Translations under genes and position numbers: made by a program
Shown here: piece by piece, positions 1-8,457 of the stretch
How positions within the stretch are numbered: the stretch's first letter is position 1
How the letters are laid out: every line of letters begins with the position of its first letter
The notes under the pieces: generated by a model
What the model was told of the DNA's origin: nothing
The model's database searches: none
What the model saw: the letters and a program-made list of their open reading frames with translations, nothing else
Assembly (NCBI GenBank): GCA_937920345.1
Contig: CALGVA010000015.1
Location: 1 to 22,084 of the forward strand
Reading direction: 5' to 3'
Origin: an uncultured Lachnospiraceae bacterium
GTDB taxonomy: Bacteria > Bacillota > Clostridia > Lachnospirales > Lachnospiraceae
Length of the DNA stretch: 22,084 nt

Positions 1-202
1 GTATCCTGTCCACTGCGCATCATGGGCCGATATGAAATTTGTAAATAGCTATTTGGATATCCGCCGGATACCCATCAGAACCTTCGTCCACGGATGAGGA
101 CTCTGATCCGTACCCACCGTCCTACTGGTGTAGGTATGAGAAACCCTGGTTTTCCGATTTCTCTCCTATCTTTCTAAGCGGCTTTCGCTAATCTTTTTCC
201 GG
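1..202. other. Left-edge region without a convincing gene
   Basis: No open frame with a ribosome site is visible on either strand. The stretch holds short inverted repeats, for example TATCCG/CGGATA near 57-71. It also holds two 10-mers, CTTCGTCCAC (82-91) and GTGTAGGTAT (128-137), that recur in the same order and orientation at 19190-19239. An ATG pair on the minus strand at 18-23 could open a gene running off the left edge, but no Shine-Dalgarno sequence precedes it. Confidence 0.4.
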
Positions 203-403
203 TTATCCGGATCTTAAATCTGATTCGATTGCATATAATTCACTGAAAACCTCGGATAAATCGGATGATGCAATTTGCTCTATTGACTTTGCTCCATACT
301 TTTCCAGGACAAAATCCACTGCTTCATTTCCAATTTCTGATGAGATAAATGAGGCTGTGTTTTCTATATTGATTAACCAATCATTCCGTTCCTGCTTTGT
401 CAT
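203..403 (-). CDS. Small acidic hypothetical protein (66 aa)
   Basis: A 66-residue acidic protein with no signal peptide or membrane segment. The start at 403 is well supported: AAGGAGG lies 8 nt upstream of the ATG. The middle (residues about 22-40) and the end (about 48-63) read as amphipathic helices, with a recognisable core FVLEKYGAKSIEQI. I think similar 60-70-residue proteins occur on clostridial mobile elements, but I cannot name a family or a function. It lies beyond the terminator that ends the BREX/ABC operon and has a possible promoter of its own at 454-481, so it is probably a separate transcription unit. An accessory or regulatory role in the island is possible, but nothing in the sequence shows it. 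Confidence 0.7.
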   Translation of the reverse strand: MTKQERNDWLINIENTASFISSEIGNEAVDFVLEKYGAKSIEQIASSDLSEVFSELYAIESDLRSG

Positions 404-453
404 TGGTCTATCCTCCTTATGATTTTTGGTAAATAATAAGGCTTTTCTCGAAA

Positions 454-481
454 ATTGTATTTGGGATGGATTGGCGGTGAA
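454..481 (-). promoter_or_regulatory. Possible promoter for the 66-aa gene
   Basis: On the minus strand TTCACC (476-481) and TACAAT (454-459) are separated by 16 nt. They match 4/6 and 5/6 of the sigma-A consensus. They lie about 50-75 nt before the ATG at 403, just past the operon terminator. The -35 hexamer overlaps the 12-bp direct repeat at 479-502. Confidence 0.35.
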
Positions 482-502
482 TTTGGTTTAGAATTTGGTT
501 CA
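479..502. repeat. Tandem 12-bp direct repeat
   Basis: Two adjacent 12-bp units, GAATTTGGTTTA (479-490) and GAATTTGGTTCA (491-502), differ at one base. They sit between the operon terminator and the promoter candidate of the small gene, so they could be a repressor-binding repeat. They could also be chance AT-rich sequence. Confidence 0.5.
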
Positions 503-506
503 GAAT

Positions 507-543
507 AAAAAAAGAGCCCTGCAGATTTTCTCTGCAGAGCCTC
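507..543 (-). terminator. Intrinsic terminator of the BREX/ABC operon
   Basis: On the minus strand a 10-11-bp stem is built from GGCTCTGCAGA and TCTGCAGGGCTC. The loop is GAAAA and seven uridines follow (507-513). It lies about 25 nt after the stop codon of the last gene. It is the only strong terminator seen between brxA and this point, which supports one long transcript. Confidence 0.9.
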
Positions 544-566
544 GCTCTTAGAATTTGTATGTAATA

Positions 567-2330
567 TTATGTCGGATTGGTTTTCCAGAAACCGTTTCCC
601 TTAGTATATTTCTGCATATGGACCGTACTGTAATCAATCGGCGGCAAATCATTCTCGATAATGATGATCTGTTCCGCACACGGATGATTGATAATATACT
701 TGAAGAGCGATGACTTCATGCTTTCAGAAGCCAGTTCACTATCATCGACATCTTCTTTCAGCGACAGTACCGGCGAATCCATTACAAAAACATTCGGTCT
801 ATATGTGCCATATTGCTTCAAATATTCCTGAACCGCCATTGACAGAATGACATTCAGAAATGCCCTGAATCCTTGTCCATAGGATTTCTTCTTCGTCTTA
901 TTTACTTCCAGATCAAATGTTTTCAATATGAACTCGGATGTACGATAATCGTCAAACTTACAGTCTGTCAGAAGATGATCCAGGATTGCATGGAATTTCC
1001 CCATAAACTCTTCGCCGTAGAATTCATTGATCTTAAAGCTCGGCGGTTCCGGCTTTGATTTGAAAGCATTCAGGTTTTCTCTGATTTTACCGCTTACCGT
1101 CTCATAAGCAGCCTGCTTACTGCGAAGTGTCAATACCATAGAATACTTGGACAGCTCATCCCTCAGCGAATCAACTTTTGGCTGTAGTTCCTGACGGATT
1201 TTATCTTCCAATTCAGCCATGCATGTCTGTAGTTCCTGACGTTCCTTTTCCTTTGCTTCTATTTCTGTTTTCAAACTCTTCTGTACAGATTTCAGATCCG
1301 CAATCTTTGGAGTGATCTTCTCGACCTCAATTATTGCGGCTTCCACGCAGGAATCCTCTTTTTCAGGCTTCATCGGATTCCCGCAAAACGGACAATCCTG
1401 TGGCTGCACAACCCCTTCCCTGGTAACATGCTCTCCCTCTACCATAAATGTCAGCCGCTTCAGATTAGAGCGATATTGAGACTGTAGAGATTTATATCGG
1501 TCAGCCAGAACATGATTCTCTGTAAGCTCTTTATCTATTTCATATACTCTGGTACCGATTCTCTGATTTTCTTCAATCAGCGTCTGTATCTCACTCTCGG
1601 TATGATCGATTTCTGAAAGGATCATCGACATACGTTTCTCTATTTGTGCCGGAGTCTCCATATCCGGTGTAAGCTGAAGCTCCTTTTCCTGCTGCTGAAT
1701 TGCTTCAAGTTGTTCATCCGCAAAAGTGATTACAGCTTCCTTCTTCGCCTTATGGATATCCGGTTTATCATAATCCTGTCCATCGTCATGATCTTCACCG
1801 GTCATTAAAAACAGAAGGGCTGATTTTGCCACCGGCTCTCTTGACGGTTCCGTAGGAAGCAGAACGCTCTTTTCCGCATCTATCTTTTTCTCACGGATTA
1901 CAAATATCTGATCGAATGCCCGGTTACTCAGTTCTTCTCTCTGACAATGCGCAGATTTATTAACTCTATGATTTGGTTCAATACCCATGAGCTTCAGCCA
2001 CACATGGCAGATCCTGTCGTTTCCCTTTAATGTGTAATCGCCTGAAGCTATTCCCTCCACGCTACTGACAACATGAACGACAGTCTCATTCAGTTTCCTA
2101 TCCATCGAAAGATAGGAACCATCAACATCGATCTCGACATGGACATTATCATAGCCCTTATTATCATCGATTCGGGTTTCCTCATTCCCCATAACATAAT
2201 CGATGCACTCTGCCACATAGCTCTTACCGGTATTGGATGAACCATAAAGTATATTCACGCCGGGATAAAGATCTATGGAAGAGGTCTCGACATTTTTACC
2301 TGACATAGTAACTTTCTTAATATAGTACAA
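567..2330 (-). CDS. SMC/Rad50-like ABC ATPase of an ABC-three-component module
   Basis: A 587-residue ATPase in the Rad50/SMC style. Walker A is GSSNTGKS (30-37). Two coiled-coil arms (about 200-305 and 330-420) flank CPFC (313-316), a zinc-hook-like CxxC. The ABC signature appears as KSYGQGFRA (482-490) and Walker B as NVFVMDSP (513-520), with a late IIIIEND segment (555-561). This order matches ATPases of ABC-3C conflict systems; DUF3732 is the family I would expect. The start is TTG: GGAGGG lies 8-9 nt upstream, whereas the next ATG is eight codons further in and has no ribosome site. It is the last gene of the operon, 17 nt after the middle-component gene. Such ATPases probably sense or load on nucleic acid and control a partner effector. 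The exact role here is inferred. Confidence 0.85.
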   Translation of the reverse strand: MYYIKKVTMSGKNVETSSIDLYPGVNILYGSSNTGKSYVAECIDYVMGNEETRIDDNKGYDNVHVEIDVDGSYLSMDRKLNETVVHVVSSVEGIASGDYTLKGNDRICHVWLKLMGIEPNHRVNKSAHCQREELSNRAFDQIFVIREKKIDAEKSVLLPTEPSREPVAKSALLFLMTGEDHDDGQDYDKPDIHKAKKEAVITFADEQLEAIQQQEKELQLTPDMETPAQIEKRMSMILSEIDHTESEIQTLIEENQRIGTRVYEIDKELTENHVLADRYKSLQSQYRSNLKRLTFMVEGEHVTREGVVQPQDCPFCGNPMKPEKEDSCVEAAIIEVEKITPKIADLKSVQKSLKTEIEAKEKERQELQTCMAELEDKIRQELQPKVDSLRDELSKYSMVLTLRSKQAAYETVSGKIRENLNAFKSKPEPPSFKINEFYGEEFMGKFHAILDHLLTDCKFDDYRTSEFILKTFDLEVNKTKKKSYGQGFRAFLNVILSMAVQEYLKQYGTYRPNVFVMDSPVLSLKEDVDDSELASESMKSSLFKYIINHPCAEQIIIIENDLPPIDYSTVHMQKYTKGNGFWKTNPT

Positions 2331-2347
2331 TGCTGTTCCCTCCTTCC

Positions 2348-2788
2348 TTAATCACCTTTTATGGCTTTCATACGAATGAGCTTCTGTAACTCACTTTCGC
2401 TGTAGTTAGAATACTGCTGCAAAATCAGTCCCAACTGTTCTCTGTATTCCAACGCATAACTACTTTCCATCCCATTGTAACACTGAATACCACTATCAGT
2501 AGCTGAATACCTGAATCCGTCCTTCAAATCAACTTTTAATAATCCTTGTCTGACCAATGCCTTTATCGCATCACTCACGGCTTCTTTCCTGGCAGAAAAC
2601 TCACTGTATTTGAATCCGTTGTCTCCATGCAAGCTATGTCCATCAGCTATGAACTCATGAGAATACACCGTCATAAAATCAAAGGCTATCAACTGATCCT
2701 CAGAGAAGTTTCTTCCTGAATCATATGTTGCAAGCAGCATGATTCTCGGGCGGATCTCAAATTTTGAATTATATAATCTGTCCATCAT
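2348..2788 (-). CDS. ABC-three-component system middle component (MC2-like)
   Basis: A 146-residue soluble protein. It opens with an LYNSKFEIRPRIMLL segment, followed by FSEDQLIAFDFMTVYSHEF and then HSLHGDNGFKYSEFSARKE. The last part is a short helical region ending in VRQGLLKV. This series closely resembles the small middle component of ABC-3C systems, a winged-helix-like protein. From memory those run: NSPFE-R-LLL, then a DYL-VHS element, then a SLHP-P-RSGE-RR element. The gene begins with two ATG codons inside the end of the upstream gene (20-nt overlap, GGTGGG ribosome site), which suggests translational coupling. It is followed 17 nt later by the ATPase. Its expected role is to bridge the ATPase and the effector protein. 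The family call rests on motif memory, not a search. Confidence 0.75.
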   Translation of the reverse strand: MMDRLYNSKFEIRPRIMLLATYDSGRNFSEDQLIAFDFMTVYSHEFIADGHSLHGDNGFKYSEFSARKEAVSDAIKALVRQGLLKVDLKDGFRYSATDSGIQCYNGMESSYALEYREQLGLILQQYSNYSESELQKLIRMKAIKGD

Positions 2789-3830
2789 TGACCCACCAAA
2801 GTTTATCCTCTCCGACTAAAAAATGACAGATTCCCTGCTTCTCTGCGGCGGCAATCCAATCTAATAGCCTTTTCTTTGTATTTCCGGACAACTGTGCATT
2901 TCCCGCTCTATCAAGAACCCTCAGAAGCCTCTGATATCCATTCTGTCCTTCGCTTATGCTCAGCTCCCATATAGGCGTAATCTCATCACAGATTTCCTGC
3001 TTCACGATGTCAAATCCATCTTTTTCTTTAATCTTTAAGATCTCCTTCGATGATTCCCGAATAGTATCGGCTGAATAAAAGTCCCGACGTTGTTTTTCAA
3101 AATTCCTTTGGTAGATCGGATAAGATTGCATATCCTCCAGCTCCATACAAGGAATCTTCTCAGCATCAGCATATGCCATTAGTAGCTGCTTCACATATTT
3201 CATTTCCTTTGCAGAATCTATAACCAGTGGCGGCAGTTTGCTTTCTGGCTTTGCGTGCTTTTGAACCATTGTCTCAAACATCTTCAGTTCTTTGGTATCT
3301 TCATCATCCAATTCCGGTGCAACGATTTCCTGATCGATCATCACGCCACTATTTGGCTGAGGCACTGCATACAGAAAAATATAGGCAAAGAAGGAACCAA
3401 AATCCGACTCATCACGAAGTCTGATCCAATAATCCAAGACATCCTCGTCAACCACATCGTCGCTCTTAATAAGATCTGACATGGCATTGATAACAATCTC
3501 CAGTTTCTGAGGATTGATAAGACCGTTTATGACGTGACCATCAAAATAATCTGGCGCATCCTTGATTATGTCAGCGTTTCCTGCGCCCTTTTGTAATGTT
3601 TCCGCGACATCGTGCTGTCCTCGAAACCATTCAATAGATTCTTTATCCGGCACAATATAACGCTTGTGCGTTATTCCCTGTTCAAGATCCTTTTTGGTGA
3701 TTCTTCCAGTAACAACGTCCTCATGATCGCACATAAATTCAAACAGAACTTTAGCCATACCGGTCATGTTCCGTCTGTTCATTCCTTTTTCAATTACATG
3801 CGCATATGAAGAGTAGTTTATCGTTGCCAT
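2769..3830 (-). CDS. ABC-3C-type protein: unknown N-terminal domain plus ABC-3C-like C-terminal domain
   Basis: A 353-residue protein with two recognisable parts. Residues about 235-350 resemble the shared C-terminal domain of ABC-3C effector proteins: FEKQRRDFYSADTIRES, then GYQRLLRVLDRAG, and last KQGICHFLVGEDKLWWV. Residues about 1-160 hold a domain whose end, DFGSFFAYIFLYAVPQPN (143-160), recalls an N-terminal region common in Firmicutes proteins of unknown function. No nuclease, TIR, protease or membrane signature is visible, so its biochemical activity is open. The gene starts 42 nt after brxL with GAGGTG upstream of the ATG, and it overlaps the next gene by 20 nt. By position and architecture it would be the effector or adaptor of the three-gene module. 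Confidence 0.7.
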   Translation of the reverse strand: MATINYSSYAHVIEKGMNRRNMTGMAKVLFEFMCDHEDVVTGRITKKDLEQGITHKRYIVPDKESIEWFRGQHDVAETLQKGAGNADIIKDAPDYFDGHVINGLINPQKLEIVINAMSDLIKSDDVVDEDVLDYWIRLRDESDFGSFFAYIFLYAVPQPNSGVMIDQEIVAPELDDEDTKELKMFETMVQKHAKPESKLPPLVIDSAKEMKYVKQLLMAYADAEKIPCMELEDMQSYPIYQRNFEKQRRDFYSADTIRESSKEILKIKEKDGFDIVKQEICDEITPIWELSISEGQNGYQRLLRVLDRAGNAQLSGNTKKRLLDWIAAAEKQGICHFLVGEDKLWWVNDGQII

Positions 3831-3872
3831 TGCTTAAAATCACCTCAAGTTATCAATCCTATAAATTCATCG

Positions 3873-5900
3873 TTATTCTATCCCTAATGCTTTCACCGCA
3901 GCATCCTCCGGGCTGCTGTAAAATGAAATCTGGAACTTTGCAAATAATTCTGTCGGTACCGTCGGTATATCCGCCGCACTGCTCATCGGAATCAGCACCC
4001 TCTTAGCACCGGCATCAAAAGCCACCTGAAGCGTGGATGCCAGTTCTTCCACTCGGTTTATAGTTCCGCCGATACTCATGGAACCCAAAACGCATAACTG
4101 CGGCAATATAGGCTTATCCAGCGCCACGCTGCAATATGCCACCAATGCCGGAAGCGAAATATTGCTATCCAGACCTACTCCCTGGCAATCCTGAATATGC
4201 ATCAGATAATCCCTGTTATCGGTAGATATCGAAGCACTTATCTGTTTAGCATTCGCTTTGAAGTAATTCTGCGCTGTCTTTACAGATTCCTTTGTTTCCT
4301 TTGCACTCTGCATACCGGTCACATCAAACTTGCCACTGCCATTCGTCATAGTGCTTTCAAACTTGAACAAGCCCATCATGCCATTCGTTCCATTGGCAAC
4401 CGTATATACATGACCAGGCTTACCGATACCTTCAGGAAGCAGCTTGCCGCCGCCCTGTTCCAGAACCGGTACGAATACCTCTTCCATATTGGAATTGCGG
4501 ATAAAGGAAAACTGCACATCATAGAACTCCATACCGCCGATTTTCTTCAGCTGTTCTTTGACCCTACGCCTTCCCTCGATTGCATATCTCAGGATTTCTT
4601 CCATATCCTCTTCCGTGTACTTTTCGTCCGGATAGATCAGCTTTGTCAGGCCGGATACCATCTTTCTAACACCAATGGTGTCTCTCTGATTCAGGCATCT
4701 TCCCAGCTTAAAGAACTTGTCAAAAGCGTCCGTCTCCGGAATCTTCCTCATCTCACGCATGAACTCCGCAAGATAATCAGAAATGAAACCATAATTATCC
4801 GTAAAGTATTCCGGACGCATCTTCGGGATTTCCCATCCCGGAATATAACAATGCATCCTGTCAAAAAACGCACTATCGATCATCGCATCCGGGAACGGCT
4901 CAAACAGATGGGAAGTCTTCAGAAGATAGTCCACACTCTGATTGATATTTCCCACAAATACCATTGAAGCATTCGCCTGAATAGCGTCCTTCCCTCTTGC
5001 AAAAGATCCAGAAGCCATATAGTCCTTCATGATCTGAACACCATCCTTGTCCTTGAAATTGATTCCGGCAACCTCATCAAATGCCACGCAATCCCAAAGA
5101 CCTACCAGACCAACCTGCCGTCTTCCCATGTTATAGAAGAGATTGGCAACCGTTGTCTGTCCGCCTGAAATAAGAATGGAGTTTGGCGACAGCTCTTTAT
5201 AAATGTGAGACTTACCCGTTCCACGCGGTCCCAGCTCACAGATATTCACATTGTTTTCTACCAGCGGAACCAGCCTTGTCAGCAAATGCCATTTTACTCG
5301 ATAGTCAAATTGTGTCGGCTCCATACCGCAGGAACGGAGAAGCAGATCTATCCACTCTTCCTTCATGAACTGGCTTCTGGCCTCGATAATCTCATTCTTA
5401 TCCAGATTCGGCATCTGGATAGGCGTGATCTCATTGATCACGAATGGGCTGCTTTTCTTCTCATCCTCATTATAGAAATAGGTCAGATCAACAATACACC
5501 AGATACCACCGGCCAGAAGCTTCTCATACGACCTGATATACTTCGGATGTACATAAATCCCTTTGATGCCCAGGAACAGAAAATCTGCCTCATACTGATC
5601 AGTACGCTCATTCAGCTTAACGCTGATCTTGTCGATGACCGTATGTGTTCCCTCTTCCTTGATCCGTGCCTTGATCTGTTCTGCTTCATCCGGACGCACA
5701 TAATTATCTGAAAGGATCCTCTTCACCTGTTCGATACCGGCTTCAACTTCACTTTCATCGTCCGATGTGCAATAATTCCCAAGCAGATATTCCAGCACAT
5801 AGGTAGGAACATTCGCACTGTCTTTGATCTTCTTTGTTGCCCCCTTCGGAACCACACGCCCCGAAAAGACCTCAAACACTTTCTTATCTAATTGATCCAT
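3873..5900 (-). CDS. brxL: BREX Lon-like AAA+ protein BrxL
   Basis: A 675-residue protein that matches BrxL throughout. The N-terminal region contains VPTYVLEYLLGNYC (31-44), a BrxL hallmark. The AAA+ core has Walker A GPRGTGKS (224-231), Walker B VAFDE (272-276) and an FFDR arginine-finger candidate (345-348). The C-terminal Lon-like domain is about 550-670. In that domain Ser579 (GLDSNIS) sits where Lon has its catalytic serine. The GGTINR stretch (611-616) lacks the lysine expected from Lon's GGLKEK, so protease activity is doubtful. BrxL is the ring-forming DNA-binding ATPase of type 1 BREX; it is needed for phage exclusion and is dispensable for methylation in the systems studied. AAAGGAGG lies 9 nt before the ATG, and pglZ ends 15 nt upstream. 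Confidence 0.95.
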   Translation of the reverse strand: MDQLDKKVFEVFSGRVVPKGATKKIKDSANVPTYVLEYLLGNYCTSDDESEVEAGIEQVKRILSDNYVRPDEAEQIKARIKEEGTHTVIDKISVKLNERTDQYEADFLFLGIKGIYVHPKYIRSYEKLLAGGIWCIVDLTYFYNEDEKKSSPFVINEITPIQMPNLDKNEIIEARSQFMKEEWIDLLLRSCGMEPTQFDYRVKWHLLTRLVPLVENNVNICELGPRGTGKSHIYKELSPNSILISGGQTTVANLFYNMGRRQVGLVGLWDCVAFDEVAGINFKDKDGVQIMKDYMASGSFARGKDAIQANASMVFVGNINQSVDYLLKTSHLFEPFPDAMIDSAFFDRMHCYIPGWEIPKMRPEYFTDNYGFISDYLAEFMREMRKIPETDAFDKFFKLGRCLNQRDTIGVRKMVSGLTKLIYPDEKYTEEDMEEILRYAIEGRRRVKEQLKKIGGMEFYDVQFSFIRNSNMEEVFVPVLEQGGGKLLPEGIGKPGHVYTVANGTNGMMGLFKFESTMTNGSGKFDVTGMQSAKETKESVKTAQNYFKANAKQISASISTDNRDYLMHIQDCQGVGLDSNISLPALVAYCSVALDKPILPQLCVLGSMSIGGTINRVEELASTLQVAFDAGAKRVLIPMSSAADIPTVPTELFAKFQISFYSSPEDAAVKALGIE

Positions 5901-5915
5901 GAACCTATGCCTCCT

Positions 5916-8444
5916 TTAGAACATCTTGAACTGCAGGATGTCTATCGTAAACTGTTCCCGTTCTATATATTCATCCGGCTTTGCGATATTCTTCAAAATC
6001 AGGTAATACCGTTTGCTGCGGTCAAACTCGATATTCATAAGGTTGAACCGAATCTTTGTACTTCTTGAATCCACATCATCGCTTTCCGATGCAGCCACAA
6101 AACGATATTCGCCTGATACCTTATTCCCGTCTTCATCCACAAGATAGGTCTCACAAGTAATGGCCTGCTTGCGTTCCTCGACCTTCTCATACTGTTCAAA
6201 TTCAAGAGTAAAGCTTCGGTTTGTAATCTTCCTTGTAATACTCTTAAGTCTGACACCAACCGGTGCAACGGCTTCTTTGTTGCCTGCCGCTCTCAGTTCT
6301 CCCAGATGGATGACCGGAACAATAATTTCCTGCAATGACGCTCCACCATGTACATACTGAAGCCCGCCGCCCTGCGTCTTAAACAGATCATATCCATAAG
6401 GAGAAATAACCTTATATTCACCATCCGAAATATTTTCCAGAGTGAACTCCACCGTATACGGAATCTGAAGCGACTTATCGTCCGTCAGAACAAACCGCTT
6501 TGACAACTCGGTCGGATGCAGAGAAACGACATTGCTGTATTTCTGTGATTCCTCTACCTCATTCCGTCTGTACAGGAAGCCGTGATCTGCCGTCACGTAG
6601 AAATTGGAGATCTGCAGGTTGTTATACAGCTTCCGGATCAGCGTCAGGATTTCATCTACGGCAGTCTGAGCCACATCAAAGACCTTGCTTTCATTATGCT
6701 CACCGGCGTTATCTATAACATTATGATAAATATAAACCAGCGACTTATCCGCCATATAGAAGCGCAGCTCATTCCTGGACATCTTGTTGATGTCCTTGTA
6801 CTGAATTGCCGCATACGATGTTTTTTTCTTCTTCAGGATTGCATCCCTGTCCGCCGTATCCACCGTAGACTGTTCATCGACAGTCACCAGCTTATTAACA
6901 TATGCCATGAGCCTATGAGGAAGAAGTGAAGCCATTCCAAAACGTGTCTCTGACGGAAGCGGAGAAATCGCAAATCTGATTTCTTCATTTCCCTTCAGCA
7001 CCGTATCCGTCTTCATCTTCTCATACAGTTCTCTTCCGATCTCATAACGGAAACCATCTGATACGATCACAAAGCATTTCTTGTAATTCTTATTCTGCAC
7101 TTCCTGATAGAAGTTACGGGACATCTTTAATCCAGGGAAGTCCCAGTTACCCTGTTCCTTCAGAGCATCGCTGAATGCCTTGCCCAGCGGATCCAGGAAC
7201 TTACCCTGATATGCTGCTTCGACCATGCGCATCAGGTCTTCCATCTCAGGGATCGGATTCTCCAGCTTATTGAAATTTGCACAGATCCGACGATAATAAG
7301 TATCTACCAGATAGTAGCTTTCCGTATAATTCTGAACATAATCCGTCGCCAACAATCCTGTAGAAATCGGTGTTTCCAGCTTCTTATAAAAAGCCATAAC
7401 CGAACTCAAGATAGCATATTCCTGGCTGTGCGCATCATACCACATCGAATTCAACCGATCAGATATCACGCGTTCAAAAGTGTTGTAATCCAGACTTCCA
7501 TTTACAAGACTTGCAGATATCTTTTTGATGATATCAATGTCAATACACTCAAAAATATCTGCCGTCTGCACACAAGTAATATCCCTTGATACCAGAAGCC
7601 CCTCAATTTTCAGATCCGTTGCAACATCCAGTTGCAGAGCCTCATATCTCTTATCCGCCTTGATCTTATCCACAAAGAACTTTGCGTCCATTTGTTCCGG
7701 ACCCGTAATCTTATACTGCTCATAAAATGACGGAAGCGCATCAAACTCTGCCTTCTGCTCCAAAAGTGCCGTGAACATGAAACGCTTGATCAGCGTTTCG
7801 ATCTTTTGATCACCCTCATAGTTGTAATAACGGCAGATTTCATCCCACAGATATTCCTCAAATTTAAACTTCTTAAGATCCTTGTACTTACTGGATTCCG
7901 AATTATCAAATACCAGCTCAGTCAGAACACTTTCGATTGATCTGGATGAAGCCCTTACCAACACGCACATCATCGCCATGCGAAGATCTGCCGGTTTCAT
8001 CTCATCATTTACTGTCACATAATTCGACAGCTTCTTTGTCCTGCTCTCAGCGTCAAAGAACTTTGAATGCCATTCTATTACACGACGGAGATCCGTATTG
8101 GTCAGATTCATCCTTCGCATGGTCAGCGCAACAGTATCGGCATAATACTCTTCACTGTACATCAGAATATCTAGCAGCCAGTTCTCATTGTCCACCGGCT
8201 TTTCTGCCGGAATATATACCAGAAAATCTGATGCTGTATCGTCATGCTCTATCGTCTTCTTTATTGCAAATTCGTTCTTATCACAGAACAGCACCTTGCA
8301 GCAGTCATAGCTGTCTGCTTCGATATCGTCCTTAAAGTTTGCCGGAGGATCATACCAAAAAATAATCTTACGACCGCTGGCCTGCTTCTGGCCAAACAGC
8401 TTTATGATTTCTTTCCTGGCCTCCTGATAATCTATACTTGCCAT
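5916..8444 (-). CDS. pglZ: BREX-1 phosphatase-fold protein PglZ
   Basis: An 842-residue PglZ of the type A kind found in type 1 BREX. The alkaline-phosphatase-like core has VSDGFRYE (461-468, metal ligand Asp463) and PLPSETRFGMASLLP (495-509, with the usual Ser/Thr nucleophile position). It also has YHNVIDNAGEH (573-583) and TADHGFLYRR (618-627, Asp620 and His621). The long helical N-terminal half and the beta-rich C-terminal quarter fit the family. PglZ is an essential BREX component, required for both methylation and restriction in studied systems, and probably acts with BrxB. GGAGG lies 6 nt before the ATG, and the stop of pglX overlaps that leader, so the two genes are tightly coupled. 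Confidence 0.95.
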   Translation of the reverse strand: MASIDYQEARKEIIKLFGQKQASGRKIIFWYDPPANFKDDIEADSYDCCKVLFCDKNEFAIKKTIEHDDTASDFLVYIPAEKPVDNENWLLDILMYSEEYYADTVALTMRRMNLTNTDLRRVIEWHSKFFDAESRTKKLSNYVTVNDEMKPADLRMAMMCVLVRASSRSIESVLTELVFDNSESSKYKDLKKFKFEEYLWDEICRYYNYEGDQKIETLIKRFMFTALLEQKAEFDALPSFYEQYKITGPEQMDAKFFVDKIKADKRYEALQLDVATDLKIEGLLVSRDITCVQTADIFECIDIDIIKKISASLVNGSLDYNTFERVISDRLNSMWYDAHSQEYAILSSVMAFYKKLETPISTGLLATDYVQNYTESYYLVDTYYRRICANFNKLENPIPEMEDLMRMVEAAYQGKFLDPLGKAFSDALKEQGNWDFPGLKMSRNFYQEVQNKNYKKCFVIVSDGFRYEIGRELYEKMKTDTVLKGNEEIRFAISPLPSETRFGMASLLPHRLMAYVNKLVTVDEQSTVDTADRDAILKKKKTSYAAIQYKDINKMSRNELRFYMADKSLVYIYHNVIDNAGEHNESKVFDVAQTAVDEILTLIRKLYNNLQISNFYVTADHGFLYRRNEVEESQKYSNVVSLHPTELSKRFVLTDDKSLQIPYTVEFTLENISDGEYKVISPYGYDLFKTQGGGLQYVHGGASLQEIIVPVIHLGELRAAGNKEAVAPVGVRLKSITRKITNRSFTLEFEQYEKVEERKQAITCETYLVDEDGNKVSGEYRFVAASESDDVDSRSTKIRFNLMNIEFDRSKRYYLILKNIAKPDEYIEREQFTIDILQFKMF

Positions 8445-8457
8445 TTGCTACCTCCGA

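Noticed and set aside
4197..4967. 256-codon open frame on the plus strand
   Set aside because: It lies fully antisense inside brxL, has no ribosome site and its translation has no recognisable domain; the opposite frame is a clear BrxL.
5205..5711. 168-codon plus-strand frame
   Set aside because: It is antisense to the N-terminal part of brxL, with no ribosome site or family resemblance.
6819..6830. Homopolymer run in pglZ as a phase-variation switch
   Set aside because: The run is only about seven bases of Lys codons and the frame is intact; similar short runs occur elsewhere by composition.
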